A DNA stretch of 59,104 bases from Bacteroidales bacterium (GTDB lineage: Bacteria; Bacteroidota; Bacteroidia; Bacteroidales; FEN-979), in NCBI GenBank assembly GCA_030681475.1, contig JAUXWT010000098.1:1-59104 (forward strand), given 5' to 3'. Below, in pieces: positions 19,368 to 28,268 of the stretch. The notes under the pieces are model-generated. The model had not been told where the DNA came from and made no database searches. It was given only the letters and a program-made list of their open reading frames with translations. The translations under genes and the position numbers were made by a program. How positions within the stretch are numbered: the stretch's first letter is position 1; every line of letters starts with the position of its first letter.

Positions 19368-20258
19368 CTAATTTAATCCACGGTGTTTTTTTATCTCTTC
19401 GTATGCAGCGCTTACTTTCTGGAATTTTTCTGTAGCTGAACGTTTAACATCATCCCCAAGATGTGCCACTTTATCGGGATGGTGTTTCTTGGCCATATCA
19501 CGATAAGCTTTTTTCACCTCCTCATCCGTAGCGGTTGAATCAATTTCAAGGATATCATACGCCCAACCGGTACTCTTCACGAACATGGCTTTGATGGAGG
19601 TGAAATCGGCCGAAGAAACACCCATATAACCTGCTATCACTGAGATCATGTCAACTTCATCCGGGTGATAAACGCCATCGGCAGCAGCAATTCCGAACAG
19701 ATAGTTTACGAGCTGAAGTTTCACCGGGTAATCGGTGAATTGTCCAACCTGAATACTGACATCCCTTACCTGAATATCCTGCTTCACGATCTCCTGCAAC
19801 ATTTTGATCAACCGGTTACCCTCTTCTTCGCCAAACTGCCGGGTAAAAAAATAGCGCACGAATTCAAGCTCTGATTTCACGATCTTTCCGTCTGCCTTCA
19901 TCACCACCGCGGAAAGCACGAGTAAACTCATGGCAAAATCGCCACGCTGGGTTCCCCTGTAGGAACTTTGACCAGAGTTCATGCCATCAAGCATGGATCC
20001 CAGGGCGACTCCCAGGATGGCGCCGATGGGTCCGCCAAAAACCCAGCCAAGGCCGCCACCAACCCATTTGGCGTACCCCCGCTTTGGTTTCGTACCTGCC
20101 TCCCCGGGATTATCCCTTGCTTTTCCCGCCGGCCCTGCCCCGGAAGATGCTTTTTGGCTTGATTGTGAACCAGTTTCAGCCGGTTTTTTACGCATGCTGA
20201 TAACGGCATATATTACAATTATGACAATGATTATGACAATAATTTCACCGATTCCCAT
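19368..20258 (-). CDS. DjlA-like membrane-anchored TerB/J-domain protein
   Basis: A 296-residue co-chaperone-like protein. It has an N-terminal transmembrane helix (residues about 4-21), a charged linker, and a glycine-rich hydrophobic stretch (WVGGGLGWVFGGPIGAILGVALG, about 67-89). A TerB-type helical domain (about 105-225) follows, with the repeated acidic ADGKIVKSELEFV and ADGVYHPDEVDMI turns. The C-terminal J-domain (about 230-293) has the HPD motif in KKHHPDKV. This is the DjlA arrangement, in which the J-domain stimulates DnaK at the membrane. It lies last in a minus-strand run after saccharopine dehydrogenase, separated by a short tandem repeat. Confidence 0.85.
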   Translation of the reverse strand: MGIGEIIVIIIVIIVIYAVISMRKKPAETGSQSSQKASSGAGPAGKARDNPGEAGTKPKRGYAKWVGGGLGWVFGGPIGAILGVALGSMLDGMNSGQSSYRGTQRGDFAMSLLVLSAVVMKADGKIVKSELEFVRYFFTRQFGEEEGNRLIKMLQEIVKQDIQVRDVSIQVGQFTDYPVKLQLVNYLFGIAAADGVYHPDEVDMISVIAGYMGVSSADFTSIKAMFVKSTGWAYDILEIDSTATDEEVKKAYRDMAKKHHPDKVAHLGDDVKRSATEKFQKVSAAYEEIKKHRGLN

Positions 20259-20270
20259 TTATAAAAACAG

Positions 20271-20301
20271 TTTGAAGATTTGAAGATTTGAAGATTTGAA
20301 A
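20271..20301. repeat. TTTGAAGAT nonamer repeat
   Basis: Three to four perfect copies of a 9-bp unit separate the DjlA-like gene from saccharopine dehydrogenase. Confidence 0.75.
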
Positions 20302-20336
20302 GCATCCCAAGATAGAATCGTTTATGGGTTAAGATA

Positions 20337-21680
20337 TTAATTATTAATCATTTCGGTAAGTGGCAGTCCATATTCTTCGTCCATTTTGATGCCTAACTTT
20401 TCCAACTGATCCAGTACCGGGTTGTAAATATCGGGAATAACCGGGATATGAACACCCTTAATGTTTATGCTTCCATCCAGGATCATCTCCACCCCGATGG
20501 CAGCCGGCAAGGCCACGGTGCGGGCGATGGATGTATTGGTGGCCAGGGTCCCGAAGTCAAGCATGCGCGACCGGATCACCTCCTTCCTCCCATCGGAAAA
20601 TGCAGCCAGGAACGTATGTTGCATGACTACCATGTCGCGTTCATCCGGTCCGGGGCACATCCGCCCGATCATCAGGTCGGAAGTGACCTCAAAGGCAGAA
20701 TCCATGGTACGGTGCATGGGTGCGTTTTCAAACAACCCCAGCCATTCCATTGCATTTATTGCATGTGCCTTTTCCGCAATTCCCAGAAATTTAGCCACCT
20801 GATTACGCAATGTTGTTGTGCTGACTGGCGGACCCAAGCCCATTTTTACCAAATCGGCATAAGACATGCCCGTCATGTCAGTTTTTTCCTGTGTGATCAG
20901 GTTCAGTTGTTTTAAAGCATCGAGCGTTTCGCACCACCCCTGATACCTGAATGTTCCCCGGAACATGGTTTGTGCCTCAGGGATCCCATAAATCTCCTGG
21001 TAGGCGAGGGAATCCCTGTTTGGATATACCTCAAGTACGCCAACAGCAGGAAAATCCACCCGAAACGGATTTTTAAACAAATCGCGTGTCGGCAATTCGA
21101 CTATTTTTCCGTGTTTAAGGTAAACAGCATCGCTGTTCCCGGCAAGCACCACACCTTTCGGACTCCAGGAGAATTTATATCTGAAGGGGTTGTCGGCGGC
21201 TTCGGGGGCCGGCAATGCTCCGCAGAGCGAGTAAAACTCCAATATAGCTCCTTCGCGTTCGTGTACCTTATCAATAATGCGCAGGGCCGACATATGATCG
21301 ATCCCAGGATCGAGCCCCATCTCATTCAGGATGATGATACCGGCACGCTTTGCATCAGCATCCAGGGCCCTCATTTCGGGTTTCACATAGGATGTTGTAA
21401 CCATATCCTTTTTATAGGCAACACACTGTCTAGCTACAATCATGTGAAAAAGGTAGGGAAGCATGCTTACCGCAATATCGTGTTCAGCGATCATCCGGCC
21501 AAGCGACTCTTCATCATTGGCATCCCAGAAAAGTGAAATCCCATGGATGTGCCCGGCGATCATCTCATCAGAACGATCAGGGGTATTGGATGCCACCGTG
21601 ACCTGGTAACCTTTGGAAAGCAAATACTGGATGATGGGTTTGGCGACAAGACCTGCGCCAAGGATGAGGATTTTTTTCAT
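20337..21680 (-). CDS. Saccharopine dehydrogenase (glutamate-forming), lysine catabolism
   Basis: A 447-residue NAD(P)-dependent enzyme that cleaves saccharopine to 2-aminoadipate semialdehyde and glutamate. A Rossmann motif (ILGAGLVAKP, residues 6-15) starts the N-terminal domain. The conserved blocks NEMGLDPGIDHMSA and SLCGALPAPEAADNPFRYKFSWSP, and a C-terminal region resembling the SDH half of animal AASS, identify the type. The first half of the pathway, a lysine-ketoglutarate reductase homologue, is at 23346-24665 on the same strand. Unusually, another gene lies between them, ending only 3 bp before this ATG. Direction of flux (degradation) is inferred from the AASS-like pairing. Confidence 0.88.
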   Translation of the reverse strand: MKKILILGAGLVAKPIIQYLLSKGYQVTVASNTPDRSDEMIAGHIHGISLFWDANDEESLGRMIAEHDIAVSMLPYLFHMIVARQCVAYKKDMVTTSYVKPEMRALDADAKRAGIIILNEMGLDPGIDHMSALRIIDKVHEREGAILEFYSLCGALPAPEAADNPFRYKFSWSPKGVVLAGNSDAVYLKHGKIVELPTRDLFKNPFRVDFPAVGVLEVYPNRDSLAYQEIYGIPEAQTMFRGTFRYQGWCETLDALKQLNLITQEKTDMTGMSYADLVKMGLGPPVSTTTLRNQVAKFLGIAEKAHAINAMEWLGLFENAPMHRTMDSAFEVTSDLMIGRMCPGPDERDMVVMQHTFLAAFSDGRKEVIRSRMLDFGTLATNTSIARTVALPAAIGVEMILDGSINIKGVHIPVIPDIYNPVLDQLEKLGIKMDEEYGLPLTEMINN

Positions 21681-21683
21681 TTT

Positions 21684-23162
21684 TTATTTCTTAGGATTTT
21701 CCAGTTGTTTCTGCAATGCCTTGCCTTTGTTGGTGAGGCGGTATTTCTGGTTCGGATGATTGGGATTATCCGGGAAGGTCATTTCAATGCACCCTGATTC
21801 AAGTGCAGGAATAATATAATTAAGTCTGAAATAATCATCATGCTTCATGTCCAATGCTTTTTGAATTTCACTTCTTTTCAATTCACCCTGCATTACATAA
21901 AGAACTCTTTCAACTTCCCCGGTAACTTCCCCGGTAACTTCCCCGGTAACACTAGTTTTTCTCCAAATAATGGCTTTAAAAGATGCTTCCTGGGCAAAAT
22001 CGGGTTCAGCGAGACCGGCCTCGACACAATTTTTTACCATATCCGGTATACCTGTTCCAAGGCGTTCGATGTAACCGATAAAAAAAAGGGGTTCAGCAAT
22101 CAGGGGGTTCGCGGGGAAAGATTCATGGTCTTTTTTCAATTCAGCCAGGGTCAACTGGTGCGGGAGTTGGCCGGGGTTCCATACTTCAACCCGGTTACGG
22201 AAAACCATGACCTGTACAGAGCCGTTGCTGGTATAATCTCGGTGGGCAATGGCATTCACGATAGCCTCAGTAACAGCCGAACGGGGTATTTCATACTCCA
22301 CAGGCACATCCACCGATTGACTACGGTCGCCCACATACAGGTCGATGCGTGACAGGACAAAGTCAACTGCCTGATCCACCAAATAAAACAAATCTCCCTT
22401 ATACACCTGGTAAGAAGGAATAGGTTTCCGGATCTCATTCCCATGAAACATAACGCATCTAACCTCCGAAGTGATAAAAAAGCGTTGAGGTTCCCTGCCG
22501 AAAAGCAAGATGGCTGCATTGGTCAGTTTACCGCCTTTAATCAAATGCAGGTGAGTTAATATCTTTTTAGCCAAACTCTCGGGAGTAAGTGGGAACCCTC
22601 TTTTGCTACGCGCAGTTTCAACAAACCATTTGATTCTTTCAGGGTCAATATCGTCGATAGTGGCATCTTTACATATTGTGGCATCAAAAGGGCCGGAACG
22701 GATCAGTTCCTTTTCTTCGAGGAGGTTAACCAGAGCCGCGTAAACAGAAGTTTTAAGGTCGCTCATGTCGCTGAATTTTTTTCTTACGACAACATCTTCT
22801 GCTTTTTCAATTAAGTTATTTTCTTTAGGATGACCTTCGGAAATATGATGTTGACGGATAAAAATCAGTCTTATTTTATGTTCAGTTGACGCCAGGTCAA
22901 ATTCTCTTTCTGTAGGAGAAATGCCTTCACTGTCTTCAAACCCGTATTCTTTTCCTAGTAACCCAAGATAAATATCAGATCGTTTAAGTTCATCGAAATA
23001 TGCCCGGGACACACTTTTATCAACTGCTGGTACTTTCTCAAAAATAAACGGTTCAAAAAATCGTCCCAGTAAAGCATCTGTCATTAAATACTCAAAAATC
23101 ATTTGCCTTTCCTGAGCAAACTCTGACTGAACACTGCTTATAAAAACTTTCAATTTATTCAT
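21684..23162 (-). CDS. DUF4062 / GHKL-type ATPase / winged-helix protein (RecG-like group)
   Basis: A 492-residue three-part protein. Residues 1-110 resemble DUF4062 (KVFISSVQSEFAQERQMI), a domain found at the front of many signalling and NTPase proteins. Residues 210-405 resemble the HATPase_c_4 domain of RecG-like ATP-binding proteins, with an N-box EAIVNAIAHRDY (299-310) and GTGIPDM (369-375). Residues 405-417 are a triple VTGEV repeat encoded by a 12-bp tandem repeat. The tail (418-490) is a winged-helix-type DNA-binding region. Related proteins are scattered in bacteria; some are suspected regulators or defence factors, which is not established here. It lies between the two lysine-degradation genes, with its own promoter-like sequence at 23174-23204. 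Confidence 0.75.
   Translation of the reverse strand: MNKLKVFISSVQSEFAQERQMIFEYLMTDALLGRFFEPFIFEKVPAVDKSVSRAYFDELKRSDIYLGLLGKEYGFEDSEGISPTEREFDLASTEHKIRLIFIRQHHISEGHPKENNLIEKAEDVVVRKKFSDMSDLKTSVYAALVNLLEEKELIRSGPFDATICKDATIDDIDPERIKWFVETARSKRGFPLTPESLAKKILTHLHLIKGGKLTNAAILLFGREPQRFFITSEVRCVMFHGNEIRKPIPSYQVYKGDLFYLVDQAVDFVLSRIDLYVGDRSQSVDVPVEYEIPRSAVTEAIVNAIAHRDYTSNGSVQVMVFRNRVEVWNPGQLPHQLTLAELKKDHESFPANPLIAEPLFFIGYIERLGTGIPDMVKNCVEAGLAEPDFAQEASFKAIIWRKTSVTGEVTGEVTGEVERVLYVMQGELKRSEIQKALDMKHDDYFRLNYIIPALESGCIEMTFPDNPNHPNQKYRLTNKGKALQKQLENPKK
21921..21956. repeat. 12-bp in-frame coding repeat (TTCCCCGGTAAC)
   Basis: Three consecutive copies of TTCCCCGGTAAC encode the TGEV repeats of the DUF4062 protein. 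Slippage would add or remove four residues without changing frame. Confidence 0.85.
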
Positions 23163-23173
23163 ATTTCATTTTG

Positions 23174-23204
23174 CAAAAATTTTTGAAGTCGCAATCTTTG
23201 CAAA
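23174..23204 (-). promoter_or_regulatory. Likely promoter of the DUF4062 gene
   Basis: On the minus strand TTTG (complement of 23201-23204) is followed after 19 bp by AATTTTTG (23174-23181), one base off TAnnTTTG. It suggests separate transcription of this gene inside the lysine cluster, with a very short leader before the ATG at 23162. Confidence 0.45.
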
Positions 23205-23345
23205 CCTTGGTTTTATGTACGTTAGGTTCTTTCCCGATATAGTTCAAAGAAGTTCATATCTGATTCATAAATCGTAATTTTTGTTTTCATTCAAATTATT
23301 GTCAACCATTTGTTTACTTGAAAATGTGTTTTCCTGTTTACCCGT

Positions 23346-24665
23346 TCACCCGGTCACCGCCATTACAAACTCCTCCAAATACTTATACTCCGGCGTAAGC
23401 TCGCCATTGTGCAGGATCAGGGCTTTTTTGATTGCCTTGGGAAGGTCGAGGTCATCAAAATGTTCGTCAAAATCGGCATCGGCTATGGGTTTCACAAAGT
23501 TGACCAGGACATCGGCAAAGCCTTCTGAAGAATCACGAGGCAATTCGGCCGGGAGAATATCGACAGCCATCACCAGCATCCCATGGCCTTTAAAACCCAT
23601 GGTGATCTGTTCTGTATCAGGGTTATATACATAAACGGGATCGTCAATTTCGGCAGGCTTAAGCGTACATTCTACGGATCCTTCCACATCGCAACTGATA
23701 TCGCCGATAACCGTTAGCTTTGGCTGTCCCTTCGAATATAGTTTTTTCAGATATTGCCGGGTAACGAGCTGCGGGTATCGTTTATCCCAGTAGATGCAAT
23801 TGATCAACATCGACAGGTATGGAATATACTTTTGGAACTTACTCCGGTAATGTTGTGGATTTGCATAGTAGTCAAGGAGATCGAAAGCCTCACCATCAAC
23901 ATGTTCAAAAAGGTCCTCTTCCTTGAAAATAACCTTGTAAACAATGTTGTCGGGGACTTTCTTACGGTGGTGGAGATCAAGCAATTTATCGGGCGATATT
24001 TCTTTAACGGGAAGTAATCCTACAATCTCCTGAACACCCTGGGAAACGTTCCCATACCCTGTGATTCCGATCACAAACGGACGCAATTCGTGCGGGATCC
24101 CGTTTTCGGCGATCAATTGTCCGATGGCTGAAATATCATCTTTCGCCTCCCTGAGCGAATGATAATGATGTGATTGATGCAGCTTAACAAGGTTTGACTT
24201 ATACCCGGCTTCCTTCAATCGTAATCCCAGCGCCCACAGGGAATTGATCATGCCGGCCATACCAGCATATCGTCCGAAAAATATAAGGCGTTTGCCCTGT
24301 TCATCCACCACCCGTTCATATTCGATCAGGTTGCATTTTAGTTCCATCATCCGGCGCAGCATGGCCATATTATATGGCTGACCTTTAACCACATGTGAAA
24401 AGAAAACGTAAGTTTTCCCTGGTTCAAAAAAAGACTCCGGCATCTCTTTGACGCCGAAAATGACTGAACATTTCTTCATGTCCCGGGAAACCTTTGCTCC
24501 TGCCTGGATATATTCTTCATCCGAAAATATCCTTTTGTCAGAAGTCTGGACTATGATGTCCAGTTTTTTTTGTTTTACAAGTCTGGCTACATGTTTAGGT
24601 GTTAATGGAGCTCTGCGTTCAAGTTTGTATTTATCCTCATGGCGGATACCGATAAATTTGCTCAT
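23346..24665 (-). CDS. Lysine-ketoglutarate reductase homologue (saccharopine-forming)
   Basis: A 439-residue protein of the AlaDH/PNT N-terminal fold, matching the LKR half of AASS-type enzymes. It opens GIRHEDKYKLERRAPLTPKHV and continues with VIFGVKEMP, YVFFSHVVKGQPYNM, FFGRYAGMAGMINSLWALG and GITGYGNVSQGVQEI, all characteristic. It would join lysine and 2-oxoglutarate into saccharopine using NAD(P)H. The partner dehydrogenase is at 20337-21680. The pathway is encoded as two single-domain proteins rather than one fusion. A divergent -7 box (24688-24695) is its probable promoter. Pathway assignment is strong; kinetic direction is not shown by sequence. Confidence 0.85.
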   Translation of the reverse strand: MSKFIGIRHEDKYKLERRAPLTPKHVARLVKQKKLDIIVQTSDKRIFSDEEYIQAGAKVSRDMKKCSVIFGVKEMPESFFEPGKTYVFFSHVVKGQPYNMAMLRRMMELKCNLIEYERVVDEQGKRLIFFGRYAGMAGMINSLWALGLRLKEAGYKSNLVKLHQSHHYHSLREAKDDISAIGQLIAENGIPHELRPFVIGITGYGNVSQGVQEIVGLLPVKEISPDKLLDLHHRKKVPDNIVYKVIFKEEDLFEHVDGEAFDLLDYYANPQHYRSKFQKYIPYLSMLINCIYWDKRYPQLVTRQYLKKLYSKGQPKLTVIGDISCDVEGSVECTLKPAEIDDPVYVYNPDTEQITMGFKGHGMLVMAVDILPAELPRDSSEGFADVLVNFVKPIADADFDEHFDDLDLPKAIKKALILHNGELTPEYKYLEEFVMAVTG

Positions 24666-24687
24666 TGATCTGTTAGTTTTGGAACAG

Positions 24688-24695
24688 CAAAGGTA
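24688..24695 (-). promoter_or_regulatory. -7 promoter box (TACCTTTG) for the lysine operon
   Basis: An exact TAnnTTTG match on the minus strand, 23 bp before the reductase ATG. It is back to back with the promoter of the T9SS cassette. Confidence 0.5.
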
Positions 24696-24717
24696 GAAAA
24701 AGGGTTTGTTTTTTCTG

Positions 24718-24725
24718 TATATTTG
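24718..24725 (+). promoter_or_regulatory. -7 promoter box (TATATTTG) for the type B surface-protein cassette
   Basis: An exact TAnnTTTG match, ending 17 bp before the ATG at 24743. No good -33 box at the normal distance was found. Confidence 0.45.
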
Positions 24726-24742
24726 AGGTTTATTTACCTTCG

Positions 24743-27700
24743 ATGCCCTTGCGCAAAATCCGGTTCGGTATTCATCCTGTTTTCCTTCTCTGGATCATCA
24801 CAGTAATGCCATGTACAATGTTCGGGCAAATTAAAACCCCATTCCTGCTCAGATATCAGACCTCGATCCAGGGAAATCTCACCCTGATCTCCAACAATGT
24901 TCTGTCGGTCACTTCAACCGGGAATTACAACGGGACGCTTGGCAACCACAGTGTCACAACCGTTTTTGTAGATATCGATTCGGATACCGGCACCTTTAAT
25001 TCAAGCAATGCAACACTGGCATTACCTCCAACGCTGATCTGTCCGGCAAAGAAAAAAGTTTTTCTTTACTGGTCTGCTGCTGATATGGAAGACCCCGGAG
25101 GAGAGCCGGACTGGAATTTTAACAAGGTGAAGCTGAAGATTCCCGGGGATACTGCTTACCGCATCGTTACTGCCGATGATGTCATATACCAGGGACGGTT
25201 GGAGCACTTTTATAATGACCCATATACCTGTGTTAAGGATATCACCTCCATTGTAGCGGACGACCCTGGCGGAACCTATTGGGTTGCCAATGTAAAAGCG
25301 AAGGTGGGGTCGCTGCTAAGCCATGGCGGCGGAAATACAGGAACGTCGGGAGGCTGGATCATTGTGTTCGTTTACGAGAGCGCCTCGCTGCCACAAAAAA
25401 ACATAGCCATCTTTGACGGGTATGTCCATGTTGCGACAGCGATGGTTCCAAATCCTTTACCATTCACCTTTAGTGGTTTTCAGACTGTTCCGACCGGTGA
25501 TGTCAATGTCGATTTTTTGATGGGCGCCCTGGAAGGGGACTGGGATCTGTCGGGAGATTATTGCCAGATTCAAAAAACAGACGGCTCATGGCTTACCATG
25601 AGTTCCGCGTTGAGGCAAACCAACAACTTCTTTCACAGTATCATCGGATTGGACGGTGCGCCGTTTCTCAGCAGATCGCCTGCAAGCGAGAATACGCTGG
25701 GTTTTGATGCGGACAAATTTCCCATACCGAATTCCGGCAATTCCGTCATCGGCAACAACCAGACCTCGGCAACCATCAGGATGGGCACGGATCAGGAGAT
25801 CTATGGGTTATTTCTTATCGGGCTGGTGGTTGACGTCTGGTATCCCGATATCCTTGCCCTTTTTACGAATCCGGGTGCGCCGGGAGGTTCAGGAGGAATC
25901 GTGAATGCAGGCGACACAGTAACTTTTTCACTGCAAACGCAAAACAAGGGCAACGATGCCACGGTGAACCTTGTTCAAACCACGGTAATCCCGCCCGGAC
26001 TGGATTTTTTATATGTGCTGCAACCGCTGCCGGCAGGCGTGACTTATTATTACAACGCTACCTCAAAATCGCTGCAATTTAATATTCCGGATACACTCGT
26101 TGAGGTCGGAGATCCTTCTTTCACAATGCAATACCAGGCCAAAGCCATCACCGATTGTTTGCTCCTCAGCGACAGCGCCATCAGCCATCCGACCTGTCAA
26201 TTCACCTCTTCGTTCCAGGGAGCAACCAATCCGGCCACACAAACGAGCATCAGTTCAACCGCGCTCTCATCCTGTGGCATCCCGAACCTGGCCCCGGTAA
26301 CACTTACCATAATTCCTCCCCCGGCTTATCCGGTCGCTGTCGATGACACGGCCACGACGTATGAAGATACACCCATATCCATTCCCATCCTTGCCAATGA
26401 TACTGACTGTGACACAAACATCAACATAAACAGCATCTGGATCATTCAAGGGCCGTTTCATGGCGCCTATCATACCATTTTCAACTCAGGCCTGGTTGTT
26501 TATACCCCTGATCAGAATTACCATGGCCCCGATACCTTGAGGTACCGCGTCTGCGATTTTGACGGGCTTTGTGACACTGCCTGGGTGTATATCAGTGTGA
26601 TCCCGGTGAATGACCCGCCTGTAGTACTAAATGATCACCTTACCCTGTGCATGAATACATCTTCTTCCGGAAATATTTTAACAAACGATTCAGACCCATA
26701 TGACAATACAATTATGACATGTTCAGTGCCACCGGTTTCGGGACCATCGCATGGAAATATTATTTTATCTTCAACCGGCGACTTTACCTATACGCCTGAT
26801 AACGGATATTATGGGGAAGATGAGGTGGTGATCGAGGTTTGCGACAGTGGTTATCCATTGCCGCCGATATGTGCGTATGACACCTTATTTATCAATATTA
26901 CGGAAGTTGTTCTATCCAATGCCGGTCCCGACCAGTTGCTTTGCCTGAATGGCCTCACCTCCACATCCGCTACACTGGCAGCGAACTTTCCGGTAAATGC
27001 AGCCGGTAACTGGATACAGGTTCAGGGATCCACTGTTGCAACCATCAATGATACTGCTTCGCCACAAGCGCTGGTTACCAATCTGGTAATCGGCTATTAT
27101 CAGTTCGCCTGGAATGTCAGTAATGGGATTTGCCCCGTTTCACACGACACCATGACGATCGTGGTTAACCAGGATGCCGTGGCCGATGCAGGCGAAGACC
27201 ATAACATCTGTACGAATGAGGTGTTCGTGATCACGGAAGCCACTGCCGGCAACTACCTTGCAATTCATTGGAAAACGTTGGGAACAGGTACTTTTAATAA
27301 TCCGAATCTTCTGCTTCCAATTTATTCACCGGGTCAAGAAGATATCAATTTAGGTAGTGTGAAGTTGGTAATGAAGGCCGAGGCAAAGAATCCCTGCCAG
27401 TCTGCGAGCGATACAATGACCCTCGCATTTTCAGCCGGTCCGGAGGCGTTTGCTGGGATTGATGGAATCACCTGCGAAACGATACCATACCAGGTAACCG
27501 GTGCAGGATTAATGCATTCAGACAGCATCAAATGGTCACACAATGGGAAGGGAGTTCTTTCAGTCACCTCCATCTTGTCCCCGGTTTACACACCCGGACC
27601 AGGGGAAAACGGCGCCGTGATCATTACATTAACTGCTTATGGACTTGGATCCTGCAATACTTTGAATGCAAAAGACCAAATGGCTGTCACAGTTTATAAT

Positions 27701-28261
27701 CAGGTTATAGTGGTAGCCGGCTGGGATATGGAGGTTGAAAAAGACTCAACAGCTTACCTGTCCGGAACCGTAACTGGTGGTTCCGGGAATTACCTGTTCC
27801 AGTGGGAGCCGGCCGGCTTGTTTGAAGAAAATACCTTAAAAGAAGCGCTTACAATACCATTGACCAGGGATACGACCCTGTATTTTATCGTAACAGACAC
27901 TATTTCAGGATGTACAGATACAGACAGCCTGAGAATAAAGATTATTGTAAAACCAATCCAGGAAGAAGAAGATGAAGAATGTTTGAAAATTTACAATGCC
28001 ATCACCCCCAATGGTGACGGATTGAATGATATATGGATTATTGATTGTATCGGGAATTACCCTTCAAATACAGTCTCGATTTTCGATCGCTGGGGTGACA
28101 GGATCAACGAATTCGAGAACTACGATAATGTGTCAAGCGTATGGAGAGGAACCAATGCAAAGAATGATCCGGTTCCTGATGGCACCTATTATTATATAGT
28201 TGCCATTAAAAACGGGAAAAAACACACGGGGTGGGTCTTTGTAAGGAGCAGCAATAAATGA
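24743..28261 (+). CDS. Large T9SS type B (CHU_C) surface adhesin-like protein
   Basis: A 1172-residue secreted protein. It has a signal peptide (to about residue 28), an N-terminal beta region with DUF11-like sequence (NKGNDATVNLVQTTVIPPGL, about 405-425), and two cadherin/Ig-like repeats with the ANDTD and NDPPVV signatures (about 530-720). PKD- and Ig-like modules then run to about 1060, and the type B C-terminal domain (NAITPNGDGLNDIWII ... GWVFVRSSN) closes it. Type B domains direct export through T9SS and are typically encoded beside a PorP/SprF gene, exactly as here. Likely roles are adhesion or gliding; no enzymatic motif is seen. The three-gene cassette 24743-31012 is probably one operon. 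Confidence 0.85.
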   Translation: MPLRKIRFGIHPVFLLWIITVMPCTMFGQIKTPFLLRYQTSIQGNLTLISNNVLSVTSTGNYNGTLGNHSVTTVFVDIDSDTGTFNSSNATLALPPTLICPAKKKVFLYWSAADMEDPGGEPDWNFNKVKLKIPGDTAYRIVTADDVIYQGRLEHFYNDPYTCVKDITSIVADDPGGTYWVANVKAKVGSLLSHGGGNTGTSGGWIIVFVYESASLPQKNIAIFDGYVHVATAMVPNPLPFTFSGFQTVPTGDVNVDFLMGALEGDWDLSGDYCQIQKTDGSWLTMSSALRQTNNFFHSIIGLDGAPFLSRSPASENTLGFDADKFPIPNSGNSVIGNNQTSATIRMGTDQEIYGLFLIGLVVDVWYPDILALFTNPGAPGGSGGIVNAGDTVTFSLQTQNKGNDATVNLVQTTVIPPGLDFLYVLQPLPAGVTYYYNATSKSLQFNIPDTLVEVGDPSFTMQYQAKAITDCLLLSDSAISHPTCQFTSSFQGATNPATQTSISSTALSSCGIPNLAPVTLTIIPPPAYPVAVDDTATTYEDTPISIPILANDTDCDTNININSIWIIQGPFHGAYHTIFNSGLVVYTPDQNYHGPDTLRYRVCDFDGLCDTAWVYISVIPVNDPPVVLNDHLTLCMNTSSSGNILTNDSDPYDNTIMTCSVPPVSGPSHGNIILSSTGDFTYTPDNGYYGEDEVVIEVCDSGYPLPPICAYDTLFINITEVVLSNAGPDQLLCLNGLTSTSATLAANFPVNAAGNWIQVQGSTVATINDTASPQALVTNLVIGYYQFAWNVSNGICPVSHDTMTIVVNQDAVADAGEDHNICTNEVFVITEATAGNYLAIHWKTLGTGTFNNPNLLLPIYSPGQEDINLGSVKLVMKAEAKNPCQSASDTMTLAFSAGPEAFAGIDGITCETIPYQVTGAGLMHSDSIKWSHNGKGVLSVTSILSPVYTPGPGENGAVIITLTAYGLGSCNTLNAKDQMAVTVYNQVIVVAGWDMEVEKDSTAYLSGTVTGGSGNYLFQWEPAGLFEENTLKEALTIPLTRDTTLYFIVTDTISGCTDTDSLRIKIIVKPIQEEEDEECLKIYNAITPNGDGLNDIWIIDCIGNYPSNTVSIFDRWGDRINEFENYDNVSSVWRGTNAKNDPVPDGTYYYIVAIKNGKKHTGWVFVRSSNK

Positions 28262-28268
28262 TGTTTGC

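Noticed and set aside
26100-26346. Short overlapping frames within the type B adhesin gene
   Set aside because: They are alternative frames of a well-supported 1172-residue gene, with no signal of their own.
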